From Candidatus Cottocaccamicrobium excrementipullorum (GTDB lineage: Bacteria > Bacillota > Clostridia > Lachnospirales > Lachnospiraceae): 49,647 nucleotides of DNA. A program made the position numbers and the translations under genes. The stretch covers positions 1-49,647 of the forward strand of contig DVFL01000031.1 in assembly GCA_018713255.1 (NCBI GenBank), given 5' to 3'. The notes below the pieces were generated by a model, which was not told where the DNA came from, made no database searches, and saw only the letters and a program-made list of their open reading frames with translations. Position 1 is the first letter of the stretch. Every line of letters starts with the position of its first letter. Shown here piece after piece: positions 8,464 to 18,135 of the stretch.

Positions 8464-9483
8464 TTAGAACTGCTTTAAGAACCGCACGTCGTTTTCGTAC
8501 AGCAGCCGCATATCGTCAATCTCGTATTTTAACAGGGCAATCCGCTCAAGTCCTACGCCGAACGCAAATCCTGTATACTCCTCTGCGTCAATACCGCACA
8601 TTTCCAGAACATGAGGATGAACCATACCGCAGCCTAAGATTTCAATCCAGCCAGAGCCCTTGCAGAACCGGCAGCCTTTTCCGCCGCACTTAAAGCAGGT
8701 AACATCCATCTCCGCGCTGGGTTCGGTAAAGGGGAAATGATGAGGCCGGAATTTTACCTTGGTTTCCTTGCCGAACATCTCTCTTGCAAACTCTGCCAAG
8801 GTTCCCTTTAAATCGGAAAAGGTAATGTGCTTATCCACAACCAGTCCCTCAACCTGATGGAAAGAAGGCGAATGGGTGGCATCTACCTCGTCAGACCGGA
8901 ACACTCGTCCTGGAGAAATCATGCGGATGGGAAGCTTGCCCTGCTCCATCACTCTGGCCTGTACCGGAGAAGTCTGGGTACGCAGCACAATATCTTTGGT
9001 GATATAGAAGGTATCCTGCTCATCCTTAGCCGGATGATTGGCGGGAATGTTCAGCTTTTCAAAGTTATATTCATCGTACTCCACCTCTGGACCTTCAATG
9101 ACTTCGTATCCCATTCCCACGAAGATTCTCTCTACCTCATCCAAGGCAATGGTATTAGGATGACTGTGTCCAACATTATTTTTCTTTGCCGGAAGCGTAA
9201 CGTCGATTACTTCCTTCTTCATCTGCTCTTCTCTAGCTTTTTTGGACAGCTCTACTTTCGTGCTCTCCAGCTTTTCCTCAATCAGCGCCCGCACTTCATT
9301 GACCATCTGGCCAACCTTAGGCCGGTCTTCCGGGGCTACGTCCTTCATGCTTTTTAACACCTTAGTCAGCTCGCCTTTCTTGCCCAGATAAGCAATCCGG
9401 ATATCATTGAGCTTTTCCAGCGCGTCAGAAGCATCGATCTTTGCCAGTGCTTCTTCTTTAATCTTGTCTAACTGCTCTTTCAT
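8464..9483 (-). CDS. pheS: Phenylalanine-tRNA ligase alpha subunit
   Basis: The catalytic chain of PheRS, 339 residues. It has an N-terminal coiled coil (about 1-90) that grips tRNA, then a class II synthetase core: motif 2 FRSDEVDATHSPSFHQVEG near residue 195, the four-cysteine insertion CFKCGGKGCRFC near 260, and motif 3 GFAFGVGLERIALLKY near 308. The start is supported by GGAGAGAAC before the ATG. Expression is controlled by the T-box leader upstream. Confidence 0.97.
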   Translation of the reverse strand: MKEQLDKIKEEALAKIDASDALEKLNDIRIAYLGKKGELTKVLKSMKDVAPEDRPKVGQMVNEVRALIEEKLESTKVELSKKAREEQMKKEVIDVTLPAKKNNVGHSHPNTIALDEVERIFVGMGYEVIEGPEVEYDEYNFEKLNIPANHPAKDEQDTFYITKDIVLRTQTSPVQARVMEQGKLPIRMISPGRVFRSDEVDATHSPSFHQVEGLVVDKHITFSDLKGTLAEFAREMFGKETKVKFRPHHFPFTEPSAEMDVTCFKCGGKGCRFCKGSGWIEILGCGMVHPHVLEMCGIDAEEYTGFAFGVGLERIALLKYEIDDMRLLYENDVRFLKQF

Positions 9484-9561
9484 GTTCTCTCTCCTTCACT
9501 TATTTCAAGCTTTGGCAGCCCGGCCTGAGAATTTTGTTTCCAGCGAATCTCGTCATGAAAC

Positions 9562-9602
9562 AAAAAAAGCCCCGCCCCTTCATAATCAGAAGGGACGAGA
9601 CA
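9562..9602 (-). terminator. T-box terminator hairpin
   Basis: CTCGTCCCTTC pairs (with G-U pairs) with GAAGGGGCGGG, followed by seven T on the minus strand. It is mutually exclusive with the antiterminator formed by the T-box sequence just upstream. Confidence 0.88.
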
Positions 9603-9856
9603 ATATCTCCCGCGGTACCACCCTGGTTCCTGCCGTGCCGGAAGCATCGCTTCCAAAGCCCTCTTTTTGCAGGCGCTTCATCGGCTCGTAACGTGGGCCA
9701 TCCGTCACCACCTACCTGACTGAAACGTCCTCAGCGGTGCAGCTCCAATGGGAAATTCGGTATCTGAAGGAACCTGGGAAAGCTTTCAGCCGGCGGCTCT
9801 CCCTCTCTGGCGGAAATCAGATATCTACTTGCATCTTCATCGCCTTTGCAAATCTG
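9562..9856 (-). ncRNA. T-box leader (tRNA-Phe sensing) of pheST
   Basis: A complete T-box riboregulator on the minus strand. It contains the conserved T-box sequence AGGGTGGTACCGCGGG (complement of 9609-9624), whose TGGT pairs with the acceptor end of uncharged tRNA. Stem I features are seen: GATGAAGATGCAAGTAGA near the 5' end, AGAGAGG, and paired TATCTGA / TCAGATA. A UUC phenylalanine codon (complement of 9752-9754) lies in the expected place before GGAGCTGC and is the probable specifier. A terminator follows at 9562-9602. Uncharged tRNA-Phe would favour the antiterminator and raise pheST expression. Confidence 0.93.
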
Positions 9857-9862
9857 AATCAT

Positions 9863-9891
9863 ATTGTATACGGATTCCGCCAACTTGTCAA
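9863..9891 (-). promoter_or_regulatory. Promoter of the pheST T-box transcript
   Basis: TTGACA (9886-9891) and TACAAT (9863-9868) on the minus strand, 17-base spacer, a near-consensus sigma-A promoter. The -35 box overlaps the stop codon of the upstream dehydratase-activase gene. Confidence 0.85.
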
Positions 9892-12800
9892 GACTTCTGA
9901 TTCATAATCAGCATCTGCAGCCGGTTTTCAATATTGGCAAAGCTGACGTCCGGGTCGTAATCCAGAGGCAGAATCTGTACGTCAGGATAAAGTTCCTTAA
10001 GGCGCTTAGAAATTCCTCTTCCCACCACATGATTAGGCAGACAGCCGAAGGGCTGAAGGATAACGAAGGCTTTGCAGCCCTGTTTCGCATGGTGAAGAAT
10101 CTCCCCGGGAATCAGCACTCCTTCTCCAGCATCGAAAGTATGATGAATAATCGGATCGCTCTCCTTCACCAAATCCTCCATGCGGCATGCCGGCGTATAC
10201 AGCGGATGACTTTTGGCAATGGAATCAGTCACATCATGGGCAAGGTCGAAGACCTTATCTGCCGTCCGCAGCCACGCCTTCTCCCGAAAAGGCTTTTTGA
10301 TGTGATACTCCTTCACCTGGCTGTCCTGATAAAAGTAAGTCTTTCGGATTACATCCGTCATCCTGGCTTCAATAATCTCAAATCCATTCCGCTCCAGATA
10401 ATCCTCAATATCATGATTCGCGCCTGGATGGAAATTCAGCAGATACTCCCCAACAATCAAAACCGTAGGTCTTGGATTGGACCGGTCATAAGGAATCTCC
10501 TTCATGATCTCAATAGCCTTGACAAAACCGTGTCTGGCTCCGCTGATGCCATGATGCTCAAGTCCTTCAATCACCTGGTCCATGGCTTCCTCAAAGGCAG
10601 CATTAGCCCTCCCTGCTTCTTTTTCGTAGGGTCGGATCTTGCGCAGAAGCTCTTCCAAAACATCAATCATGGGCAGCGCAAACGCAATCCGCATGGCGGA
10701 AACCAAATTCATTTTGAATCCCGGGTGCATGTTGTGGTAATCCTGATCATCATTGGTCAGCACCGGCACATTGGCGTATCCTGCATCATCCAAAGCTTTC
10801 CGCAGCAGCGCGCCATAATGAGTAAGCCGGCAGTCTCCGATATATTTTCCCATGCCGATGGCCACTTCCTGATTATCGTACTTTCCGCTGCGGAGGGCTG
10901 CCAGCGCTTCCCCGATCACCACCTGAGCCGGAAAACAAATATCATTATGTACGTACTGTTTTCCCAGCCGAATTGCCTCCTCCCGGCCGATCTCCAGAGG
11001 AACTGCTTTAATTCCCTGGCCAGCCAAAGCGGCGGACATAACCCGGCTGAAGGCGTGGGAGGTGTTGGGCACCAAAACGACCTTTTCTTTCCGGTCTTTT
11101 TTCGTAAATTTCACCGGGTAAGGATCTGCAAGCTGCCTTACCTGAAGGCTCTCCTTCCTTCTGCGTCCCATGGACACAGTCTCAATAAAAGAATTCACCC
11201 GGATTCTTAAGGGGCCCTGAATATCGCTTTCATCCAGTTTTAAGATCAGCGGCGTTTTTCCGGAGATTTCTTTCATCATTCGGATGATTTCATCAGAAAG
11301 GTAAGCGTCATGGCCGCAGCCGAAGCTTACAATCTGTACATATTCCAGCCAGGGACTTCTGGCAGCAAGAATGGCAGAAGAAAGCATCCTTGCATGGAAA
11401 TTGTTTACCACATCCAGCCGGCTTTTGCTTAAATCCACCTGGTCTGCCTCTGGAAGGGAATCCGCCGTCAGCACAGCAATTCCCTGGCGGGTGAACATTT
11501 CCGGCAGGTCGTGATTCACCAGGCCATCGTTCTGATAAGGACGGGAAGCCAGAACTACGCCATACTTTCCCTCCGCCTTCAGGCTCTCACATACCTTTTT
11601 CCCTGCATTCAGCAGGCTTTGGCGAAATTCCTTCTGCGCTTGATCACCAGCTTCTATGGCTTTTCTGGTACTGCTTTTCGGAATCTTAAAGGTTTCCTCC
11701 ATGTAAGCTGTAAGCTGTCTGTCTCTGTCTGCGGGACTATACCAGTGAAACAGCGGCGCATCGAAAGGAATATTCCACCGTTTCTTGGGATTATCCGAAT
11801 TTCGCACTACAATCGGATAACCCTTTACCACTGCGCACATAGACTGACTGGTCTTTTCCGTGTTTTCCGACTGCACAGTGGTGATGGAAGGCATAAATAT
11901 CCGGTCCACTCCGCTCTCTGCCAGACTGCGAATATGCCCGTGAACCAGCTTTGCCGGAAAACATACGGTGTCTGAGGTTACGGCAGAAAGGCCGCTCTCA
12001 TAAATTTTTCTGGTGCTGGCAGGGGAAATCCGCACTTCAAACCCTAAAGCTCTCCAGAATACTCCCCAGAAGGGCATGGTATCCCAGAATGCAAGAACTC
12101 TTGGAATGCCGATAATCACCTGCTTTTTCGGTTCAACCAAGGGGAACGAATAATTCTTAAACAAAAGCTTTTCCCGGAGAGCAAACAAATTCGGCACTCT
12201 GTCCTTTTCCTGCTGCTTTTCCTTAAGCTTTTCCCGGACCGCTGCATCTCGCGGATCTCCTAAAATTTCTCCCCGCTCACAACGATTATTGGTCACCCAG
12301 CAGTCGCCGCTTGAAAAACGGACAATCGTCCTCCGGCAATGATTGCCGCAGAAAGGACAAGGAGAATTGGCTTCCTGAGTATAAGAAAAATTCTCCATTT
12401 CCTCAAGACCGATAAAGGTTTTTTCTTTTTTCTGGTGCGCCATCTCCTCTTTCGTCAAAAGAGCGGCTCCAATGGCTCCCATAATTCCAGGGTAAGGCGC
12501 CCGTATCACCTGACGCCCTGTATACTGCTCCATGGCTCTCAGCACCGCGTCATTTTCAAAGGTTCCCCCCTGAACCACGATCTTGTCTCCTAAACTGTCC
12601 AAATTAGAAATCCGAATTACTTTGGTGAACACATTCTCAATAATCGAACGGCAAAGCCCTGCCATAATATCCTGAGGAAGCTTTCCATTCCGCTGTTCCG
12701 TGATAATGCTGCTGTTCATAAACACCGTGCACCGGCTTCCCAGCACTGCCGGATCCTGAGAAGAAAATGCGGACTGTGCGATCTTCTTTACCGGAATCCG

Positions 12801-14252
12801 AAGGGAGGAAGCAAAATTTTCCAGGAAAGAACCGCACCCGGAAGAACAGGCTTCATTCACCAGAATATTGGTGATGATGCCCTTATCCAGCCAGATTGCT
12901 TTCATATCTTGACCGCCGATATCCAGAATAAAGGTTGCATCATTGATGTATTTTTCCACCGCCCTTGCATGAGCCACTGTTTCCACCACATGATATTCCG
13001 TCTTAAAAGCCTTGGAAAACAGAAGTTCTCCGTAGCCGGTTGTTCCTGCTCCCAAAATTTCAAGGCGCGCTCCCGCCTGACGGTATTTATCTCTTACCTC
13101 GATCAAGGCTTTCTTCGCCACCTTCAGCGGCTCGCCCTGATTAGGCGCATAAAATGAATCCAAAAGGTTCTCTTCTTCATCGATCAGCACAAATTTCGTG
13201 GTTGTGCTTCCGGAATCGATTCCTAAATATGCCCGAACCGTCTCTCCTGCTTTGGGCTCTTTCGGCTTCCACTGAGGTTTTTGGTGACGGCGCATAAAAT
13301 CGTCCTTCTCCTCCTGGGAAGCGAAAAACGGCGGTGCCTGGTGATGAAGCTGCTTCGGTCTCTCCTTTTCCAAACGGCTCAGTTCTTCTGCCAATTCTTC
13401 AGGATGAAAAATCCTCTGATCCTCTGCAAACAATGTATCCAGGGCGCATGCCGCTCCATAGGCGATAATGATTTCCGGCCGTTTCGGCAAAACCACATCC
13501 TTTGCAGAAAGCCCCAGTCTCTCAGCAAATACCCGCACCAAAACAGGATTAAAGGTAAGAGGACCGCCTTCAAACGCAACAGGCTTCTCAATATCCAGCC
13601 CCTGGGCCAATCCTCCAATCGTTTGCTTGGCAATGGCATGAAACGTGGACAGCGCAAGATCTGCCTTATTGATGCCCTGGTTGATTAAGGGCTGAATATC
13701 TGTTTTGGCGTATACTCCGCATCGGCCGGAAATATCATATACCGTCCGGCCCTGACCGGCAATGTGATTAAACTCTTCCACCTGAATCTTTAAAATGGAA
13801 GCCGCCTCATCAATAAAAGCTCCCGTTCCCCCGGCGCAGGAACCATTCATCCGCATATCTGACACATTCAGCGTTTTCGTTGTCTCATCTTCATGGAAAA
13901 ATATTATTTTCGCGTCCTGTCCTCCTAACTCGATAGCAGTCCGCACTTGGGGATATTCCCGGCGAAGAACCAGAGAATTCGCCACCACTTCCTGGACGAA
14001 GGGAAGGTTTACCGCTTCAGCCACCAGCTTTGCGCCAGATCCCGTAAGGGCTGCCCGAATAGGAGCGCCTGGAAATTTCTGTTCCAGCCCCTGAAGAGCC
14101 CGGATCACACTTTTCAGCTGATTTGCGTTATGCCGCCGATAATCGGAATATACAATTTTACCTTTCTCATCTGCTGCCACAATCTTCGTGGTAGTAGAAC
14201 CCACGTCGATTCCAACGGACAGCTTCTGAATTGCTTGCTTTTCTTCTGTCAT
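9888..14252 (-). CDS. Giant 2-hydroxyacyl-CoA dehydratase activase-related protein
   Basis: A 1454-residue fusion. Two BcrA/BadF/HgdC-type ASKHA ATPase modules start at about residue 11 (VGIDVGSTTTKIV) and about 341 (LGIDSGSTTTKFV). Each keeps the two cysteines that hold a bridging 4Fe-4S cluster in HgdC (SCAGGTG...RCGVYAK, and CSSGCGS...RCTVFMN). A cysteine cluster CPFCGNHC follows near 632, then HgdA/HgdB-like dehydratase regions to the end (from about 720, PRVLAFWDTMPFWG). HgdC uses ATP to fire an electron into the dehydratase that removes water from 2-hydroxyacyl-CoA. These giant fusions are common in Clostridia but their substrate is generally unknown. It is transcribed alone here, with no CoA-transferase or acyl-CoA gene beside it. 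Confidence 0.88.
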   Translation of the reverse strand: MTEEKQAIQKLSVGIDVGSTTTKIVAADEKGKIVYSDYRRHNANQLKSVIRALQGLEQKFPGAPIRAALTGSGAKLVAEAVNLPFVQEVVANSLVLRREYPQVRTAIELGGQDAKIIFFHEDETTKTLNVSDMRMNGSCAGGTGAFIDEAASILKIQVEEFNHIAGQGRTVYDISGRCGVYAKTDIQPLINQGINKADLALSTFHAIAKQTIGGLAQGLDIEKPVAFEGGPLTFNPVLVRVFAERLGLSAKDVVLPKRPEIIIAYGAACALDTLFAEDQRIFHPEELAEELSRLEKERPKQLHHQAPPFFASQEEKDDFMRRHQKPQWKPKEPKAGETVRAYLGIDSGSTTTKFVLIDEEENLLDSFYAPNQGEPLKVAKKALIEVRDKYRQAGARLEILGAGTTGYGELLFSKAFKTEYHVVETVAHARAVEKYINDATFILDIGGQDMKAIWLDKGIITNILVNEACSSGCGSFLENFASSLRIPVKKIAQSAFSSQDPAVLGSRCTVFMNSSIITEQRNGKLPQDIMAGLCRSIIENVFTKVIRISNLDSLGDKIVVQGGTFENDAVLRAMEQYTGRQVIRAPYPGIMGAIGAALLTKEEMAHQKKEKTFIGLEEMENFSYTQEANSPCPFCGNHCRRTIVRFSSGDCWVTNNRCERGEILGDPRDAAVREKLKEKQQEKDRVPNLFALREKLLFKNYSFPLVEPKKQVIIGIPRVLAFWDTMPFWGVFWRALGFEVRISPASTRKIYESGLSAVTSDTVCFPAKLVHGHIRSLAESGVDRIFMPSITTVQSENTEKTSQSMCAVVKGYPIVVRNSDNPKKRWNIPFDAPLFHWYSPADRDRQLTAYMEETFKIPKSSTRKAIEAGDQAQKEFRQSLLNAGKKVCESLKAEGKYGVVLASRPYQNDGLVNHDLPEMFTRQGIAVLTADSLPEADQVDLSKSRLDVVNNFHARMLSSAILAARSPWLEYVQIVSFGCGHDAYLSDEIIRMMKEISGKTPLILKLDESDIQGPLRIRVNSFIETVSMGRRRKESLQVRQLADPYPVKFTKKDRKEKVVLVPNTSHAFSRVMSAALAGQGIKAVPLEIGREEAIRLGKQYVHNDICFPAQVVIGEALAALRSGKYDNQEVAIGMGKYIGDCRLTHYGALLRKALDDAGYANVPVLTNDDQDYHNMHPGFKMNLVSAMRIAFALPMIDVLEELLRKIRPYEKEAGRANAAFEEAMDQVIEGLEHHGISGARHGFVKAIEIMKEIPYDRSNPRPTVLIVGEYLLNFHPGANHDIEDYLERNGFEIIEARMTDVIRKTYFYQDSQVKEYHIKKPFREKAWLRTADKVFDLAHDVTDSIAKSHPLYTPACRMEDLVKESDPIIHHTFDAGEGVLIPGEILHHAKQGCKAFVILQPFGCLPNHVVGRGISKRLKELYPDVQILPLDYDPDVSFANIENRLQMLIMNQKS

Positions 14253-14307
14253 ATTGATTACTCCTAACCTTGTTCAGGGTTTTTCTCTGTCTACAGCTTA
14301 TTACCCA

Positions 14308-14335
14308 ATTATACAATTTATCACATTCTGTCGAA
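14308..14335 (-). promoter_or_regulatory. Promoter of the dehydratase-activase gene
   Basis: TTCGAC (14330-14335) and TATAAT (14308-14313) on the minus strand, 16-base spacer. Immediately upstream (about 14344-14380) is an AT-only inverted repeat that could act as an UP element or operator. Confidence 0.6.
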
Positions 14336-14395
14336 AAGTGTAAATTAAAATTTTTAATCCCAGATAAAAAATTTTAATTAATAAGGCCTGATGCC

Positions 14396-14440
14396 CTCAA
14401 AAAAACCGGCAGCCCCAAGCTGCCGGGCCGCCGGTTTTTC
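14396..14440 (-). terminator. Terminator after the ABC exporter operon
   Basis: A strong hairpin with CCGGCAGC / GCTGCCGG arms and an outer AAAACCGGC / GCCGGTTTT pairing, bordered by A and T runs. It lies about 50 bases past the stop of the 588-residue ABC protein. Confidence 0.8.
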
Positions 14441-14491
14441 ATTTCTTGATTGTTAAACTCCTTCTGTGAAAATCCTTCAAACAGTTTTTCC

Positions 14492-16258
14492 TTACGCTGG
14501 AGCAAACTGGCTGTTATAAAGCTGAGCGTAAAATCCGCCCTGGGCCAGCAATCCTTCATGAGTTCCCTGCTCCACAATATGACCGTCCCGCATAACCAGG
14601 ATCATATCTGCTTCCCGGATGGTAGACAGACGATGGGCCACAATGAAACTGGTCCGCCCTTTCATCATCTTGGAAAAAGCCTCCTGAATCAGGATTTCTG
14701 TTCGAGTATCAATGGAGGACGTCGCTTCATCCAAAATCAGCATCGGCGGAAGGGCCAGCATTACCCTGGCAATACAAAGAAGCTGCTTCTGCCCCTGGGA
14801 AAGATTTCCTCCGTCCTCTGTAATTATCGTATCATATCCTTGAGGCATCCGCTTAATGAAGCTGTGGGCATGGGCTTCCTTAGCCGCGGCGATAATCTGA
14901 TCCAAGGTGGCATCCGGGCGCCCATAGGCAATATTCTCTCTCACCGTTCCAGATTTCAGCCAGGTTTCCTGGAGAACCATGCCGTAGCTTCCCCGAAGAC
15001 TTCCTCTGGTTACGTTCCGAATATCTTGTCCGTCCACCCGGATTCTTCCGCCGTTTACATCGTAAAACCGCATGAGAAGATTGATCACCGTAGTTTTTCC
15101 GCAGCCAGTCGGTCCAACCAAAGCGATCCTCTGCCCCGGCTTAACCTGCAGATTCAGATCTTCAATTAATTTCACCTCAGGGGTATAGGAAAAATTCACA
15201 TGTTCCAGATCTACCTGTCCCTTAACCTCTTTCAGCACCACAGCATCCGGCGCATCCGGCACAATGGCAGGCTCGTCAATCAGGGCAAATACGCGAGAAG
15301 CTGAAGCCAGCGCATTCTGCAGTTCTGTAATTACACCAGAAATTTCGTTGAACGGCTTCGTATATTGATTAGCATAATTTAAAAAGCTGGTAAGCTGCCC
15401 CACGGTGAGGAATCCCATAATTACGCCCACTGCACCTGCCGTGCCAACCCCGGCATAAACTAAACTGTTGACAAAACGAGTAGCTGGATTGGTAATGGAA
15501 GAGAAAAAGGTGGCTCGCAGGCTGTAATCAGAAAGTCTCCGGTTAATCGTCTTAAATTCCTTAAGGGTAGCCTCTTCATGTCCAAACGCCTGAACAACCT
15601 TGATATTGCCTAAACTCTCTTCGATCACCGAGGTTAATTCTCCTCTGGCCTCAGACTGTTTCTGAAACATGGTAAAGGTTCTTTTCGCAATAAAGCTGGC
15701 CACCAGGAAAGAAACCGGCGTAATCAAAACTACCACAAGAGTAATCAGAGGATTAATCGACAGCATAAACAGCAGTGTTCCCAAAATGGTCATCACCCCA
15801 GTAAACAGCTGAGTAAATCCTAACAGCAGGCCTTCTGAAAACTGGTCAATGTCCGCAATAATCCGGCTGACCACATCTCCTGCCGGATGACGGTCCAAAT
15901 AGCTTAAAGGAAGAACCTCCAGATGATTGAATGCTCTGGTCCGCACATCCTTTACCACCCGGTAAGTAATCACATTGTTAATATGGTTCATCAGCCATTG
16001 GGCGGCAGCGGTAATCAATACAACCACTGCAATCCGGGTTAAAATAGACAGCAGCAGAGAATAATCCACCTGGCCCGGCCCCAGAATACAATCCACCGCC
16101 TGACCGGTGAGCACTGGCACGTATAAGGTTAACGCCACGGTAATCGTAGCCAGCACCAGGGACAATCCTACTGCAAGCCGGTATTTTTTAATGTAGCCAA
16201 GCACTCTTTTTAACGTTTTGGCTGAATCTTCTTTTCCCAATTTCTTTTTACCTGGCAT
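14492..16258 (-). CDS. ABC exporter half-transporter, subunit with intact catalytic site
   Basis: A 588-residue type IV ABC exporter with an N-terminal six-helix membrane domain (about 25-320) and a C-terminal nucleotide-binding domain. Walker A (GPTGCGKTT) is near residue 383, the Q-loop at VLQETW, and Walker B LILDEATSS near 505 with the catalytic glutamate. The signature is LSQGQ, not LSGGQ. The start overlaps the end of the upstream half-transporter by 11 bases, so the two are made together as a heterodimer. Likely drug, peptide or lipid export; the substrate cannot be read from sequence. Confidence 0.92.
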   Translation of the reverse strand: MPGKKKLGKEDSAKTLKRVLGYIKKYRLAVGLSLVLATITVALTLYVPVLTGQAVDCILGPGQVDYSLLLSILTRIAVVVLITAAAQWLMNHINNVITYRVVKDVRTRAFNHLEVLPLSYLDRHPAGDVVSRIIADIDQFSEGLLLGFTQLFTGVMTILGTLLFMLSINPLITLVVVLITPVSFLVASFIAKRTFTMFQKQSEARGELTSVIEESLGNIKVVQAFGHEEATLKEFKTINRRLSDYSLRATFFSSITNPATRFVNSLVYAGVGTAGAVGVIMGFLTVGQLTSFLNYANQYTKPFNEISGVITELQNALASASRVFALIDEPAIVPDAPDAVVLKEVKGQVDLEHVNFSYTPEVKLIEDLNLQVKPGQRIALVGPTGCGKTTVINLLMRFYDVNGGRIRVDGQDIRNVTRGSLRGSYGMVLQETWLKSGTVRENIAYGRPDATLDQIIAAAKEAHAHSFIKRMPQGYDTIITEDGGNLSQGQKQLLCIARVMLALPPMLILDEATSSIDTRTEILIQEAFSKMMKGRTSFIVAHRLSTIREADMILVMRDGHIVEQGTHEGLLAQGGFYAQLYNSQFAPA

Positions 16259-18026
16259 CCCGTTCTACCTCCTCCCTGGTAAGCTGAGACAGACAGATTT
16301 CCCGGTACAGAGCGCATCCTTTAAGAAGCTCCTTATGGGTTCCTTTTCCGACAATCTCTCCGTCATCCAAAACCAGAATCTGGTCTGCATTCTTCACAGC
16401 AGAAGCCCGCTGGGAAACCAGAAAGACCGTGGCATCCCCCGTTCCTTCTTTAATCGCCTTTCTCAGCTTTGCATCAGTAGCAAAATCCAGTGCGGAGGCG
16501 CTGTCGTCCAGAATCAGAATGTCCGGCTTTCTCACCAATGCTCTGGCAATCGTCAGTCTCTGCCTCTGACCGCCTGACAGGTTCCTTCCTCCCTGCTCAA
16601 TCTCAAGCTCCAGCCCCTGGCCCTTTCCGTCTACAAATTCTTTGGCCTGGGCGATCTCCAAAGCCTGGTAAATCTCTTCATCCTGTGCATCTGCTTTTCC
16701 CCAGCGCATATTTTCCCTCAGCGTACCTTTAAACAGCACTGCTTTCTGGGGTACAAGGCCAATGCTTTCCCGAAGCTGATGAAGAGGAAACTCTCGAACA
16801 TCCTGTCCATTTAACAGCACCTGCCCCGAAGACACATCATAAAACCTTCCGATAAGATTGATTAATGTGGATTTTCCCGATCCAGTTCCGCCGATAATGC
16901 CGATGGTTTTCCCCTTCTCAGCCTTAAAGGAAAGACCAGAAAGGGACGGCTCCTTAGCTCCGGCATAGACAAAGGACACATCCTTAAATTCCACAGACAT
17001 TCCCCTCTGTCCTCTCTTTTCCTCTTCTCCTGCTTTTGCCGCCGGCTCCTTGCCTTCCAAAGAAGAGGTCTTGTCAATGATTCCCGGTTCCATGGCAAAC
17101 ACAGAATCAATTCGGTTCATACAGGCCACTGATTTTGAAATAATGATAATCAAATTCGCCAGCTTGATTAATTCTACCAGAATCTGAGACATGTAGTTTA
17201 CCAGGGCTACAACCTTTCCCTGGGTAATCACCCCTGCATCTACCTGAAGGGCGCCCACCCAGATCACTGCCACAGTCGCCAGATTAATCATAATGTACGT
17301 TACCGGATTTAAGAGAGCCGAAATTTTGCCCACAAACACCTGGAATTTAACCAGAATGCTGTTCTCCTCCTCAAATCTTGCCGTTTCGCTTTTCTGCCGG
17401 TTAAAAGCCCGAATCACCCGGACGCCAAGAAGATTTTCCCGAGTAGTCAACATTACCCGGTCCAGCTGCTTCTGCACCTTTTTATACAACGGCATACTGA
17501 TCAGCAAAATGCCGAACACCACCACTGACAGCAGGGGAATCACCACGGCAAATACCAACGCTGCCTGAACATTCACGGTGAACGCCATAATCATAGCGCC
17601 GAATACCACAAAAGGCGACCGCAAAAACAGGCGCAGTACCATATTGATGCCGGTCTGCACCTGATTTAAGTCGCTGGTCATTCGGGTAATCAAGGTGGAA
17701 GACCCCACCGTATCAATTTCCGAGTAGGACAGACGGAAAATGTGGGCTAACAGATCGTTGCGCAGGCTGGCTGACGCTTCCACCGCCGCCTTAGCCGCAA
17801 AATACTGCGCCGTGAGGGAACAGGTCAGACCGATAATGCCTAACAAAATCAGCAGACCTCCCATTCTCAGGATATACCCAATATCCCGGTTCTGAATTCC
17901 TACGTCAATCATGCTGGCTACCACCAAAGGGACAAACAGCTCAAAGCTGGCTTCCAGCATTTTAAACAACGGGCCTAAAATGCTTTCCTTCTTGTAGTCT
18001 GCCAGATACCGAAGCAGTCTCTTCAT
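16248..18026 (-). CDS. ABC exporter half-transporter, subunit with degenerate catalytic site
   Basis: A 592-residue partner of the following gene. Membrane domain about residues 15-310; nucleotide-binding domain with Walker A GGTGSGKST near 379, canonical signature LSGGQRQ near 485, and Walker B LILDDSASALD, where aspartate replaces the catalytic glutamate. Its LSGGQ would complete the active ATP site of the partner, while its own Walker B pairs with the partner's altered LSQGQ. This is the arrangement of asymmetric heterodimers such as BmrCD and TM287/288. It has its own promoter 40-65 bases upstream. Confidence 0.93.
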   Translation of the reverse strand: MKRLLRYLADYKKESILGPLFKMLEASFELFVPLVVASMIDVGIQNRDIGYILRMGGLLILLGIIGLTCSLTAQYFAAKAAVEASASLRNDLLAHIFRLSYSEIDTVGSSTLITRMTSDLNQVQTGINMVLRLFLRSPFVVFGAMIMAFTVNVQAALVFAVVIPLLSVVVFGILLISMPLYKKVQKQLDRVMLTTRENLLGVRVIRAFNRQKSETARFEEENSILVKFQVFVGKISALLNPVTYIMINLATVAVIWVGALQVDAGVITQGKVVALVNYMSQILVELIKLANLIIIISKSVACMNRIDSVFAMEPGIIDKTSSLEGKEPAAKAGEEEKRGQRGMSVEFKDVSFVYAGAKEPSLSGLSFKAEKGKTIGIIGGTGSGKSTLINLIGRFYDVSSGQVLLNGQDVREFPLHQLRESIGLVPQKAVLFKGTLRENMRWGKADAQDEEIYQALEIAQAKEFVDGKGQGLELEIEQGGRNLSGGQRQRLTIARALVRKPDILILDDSASALDFATDAKLRKAIKEGTGDATVFLVSQRASAVKNADQILVLDDGEIVGKGTHKELLKGCALYREICLSQLTREEVERDAR

Positions 18027-18061
18027 TTCTTTTTCCTCTCAATTTCATTTTTTCAGAAATC

Positions 18062-18091
18062 ATTATAGCATCGGTCCTGACCGTTGGACAA
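18062..18091 (-). promoter_or_regulatory. Promoter of the ABC exporter pair
   Basis: TTGTCC (18086-18091) and TATAAT (18062-18067) on the minus strand, 18-base spacer. Confidence 0.6.
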
Positions 18092-18135
18092 GAAGAATTT
18101 ATATTTATTGCAGGATCTCTCTGCTCCTTCAGCCC

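Noticed and set aside
9864-11210. A 448-residue plus-strand ORF opposite the activase gene
   Set aside because: It is the complement of a well-supported coding frame, with no family similarity and rich in His, Gln and Arg as expected for a shadow frame.
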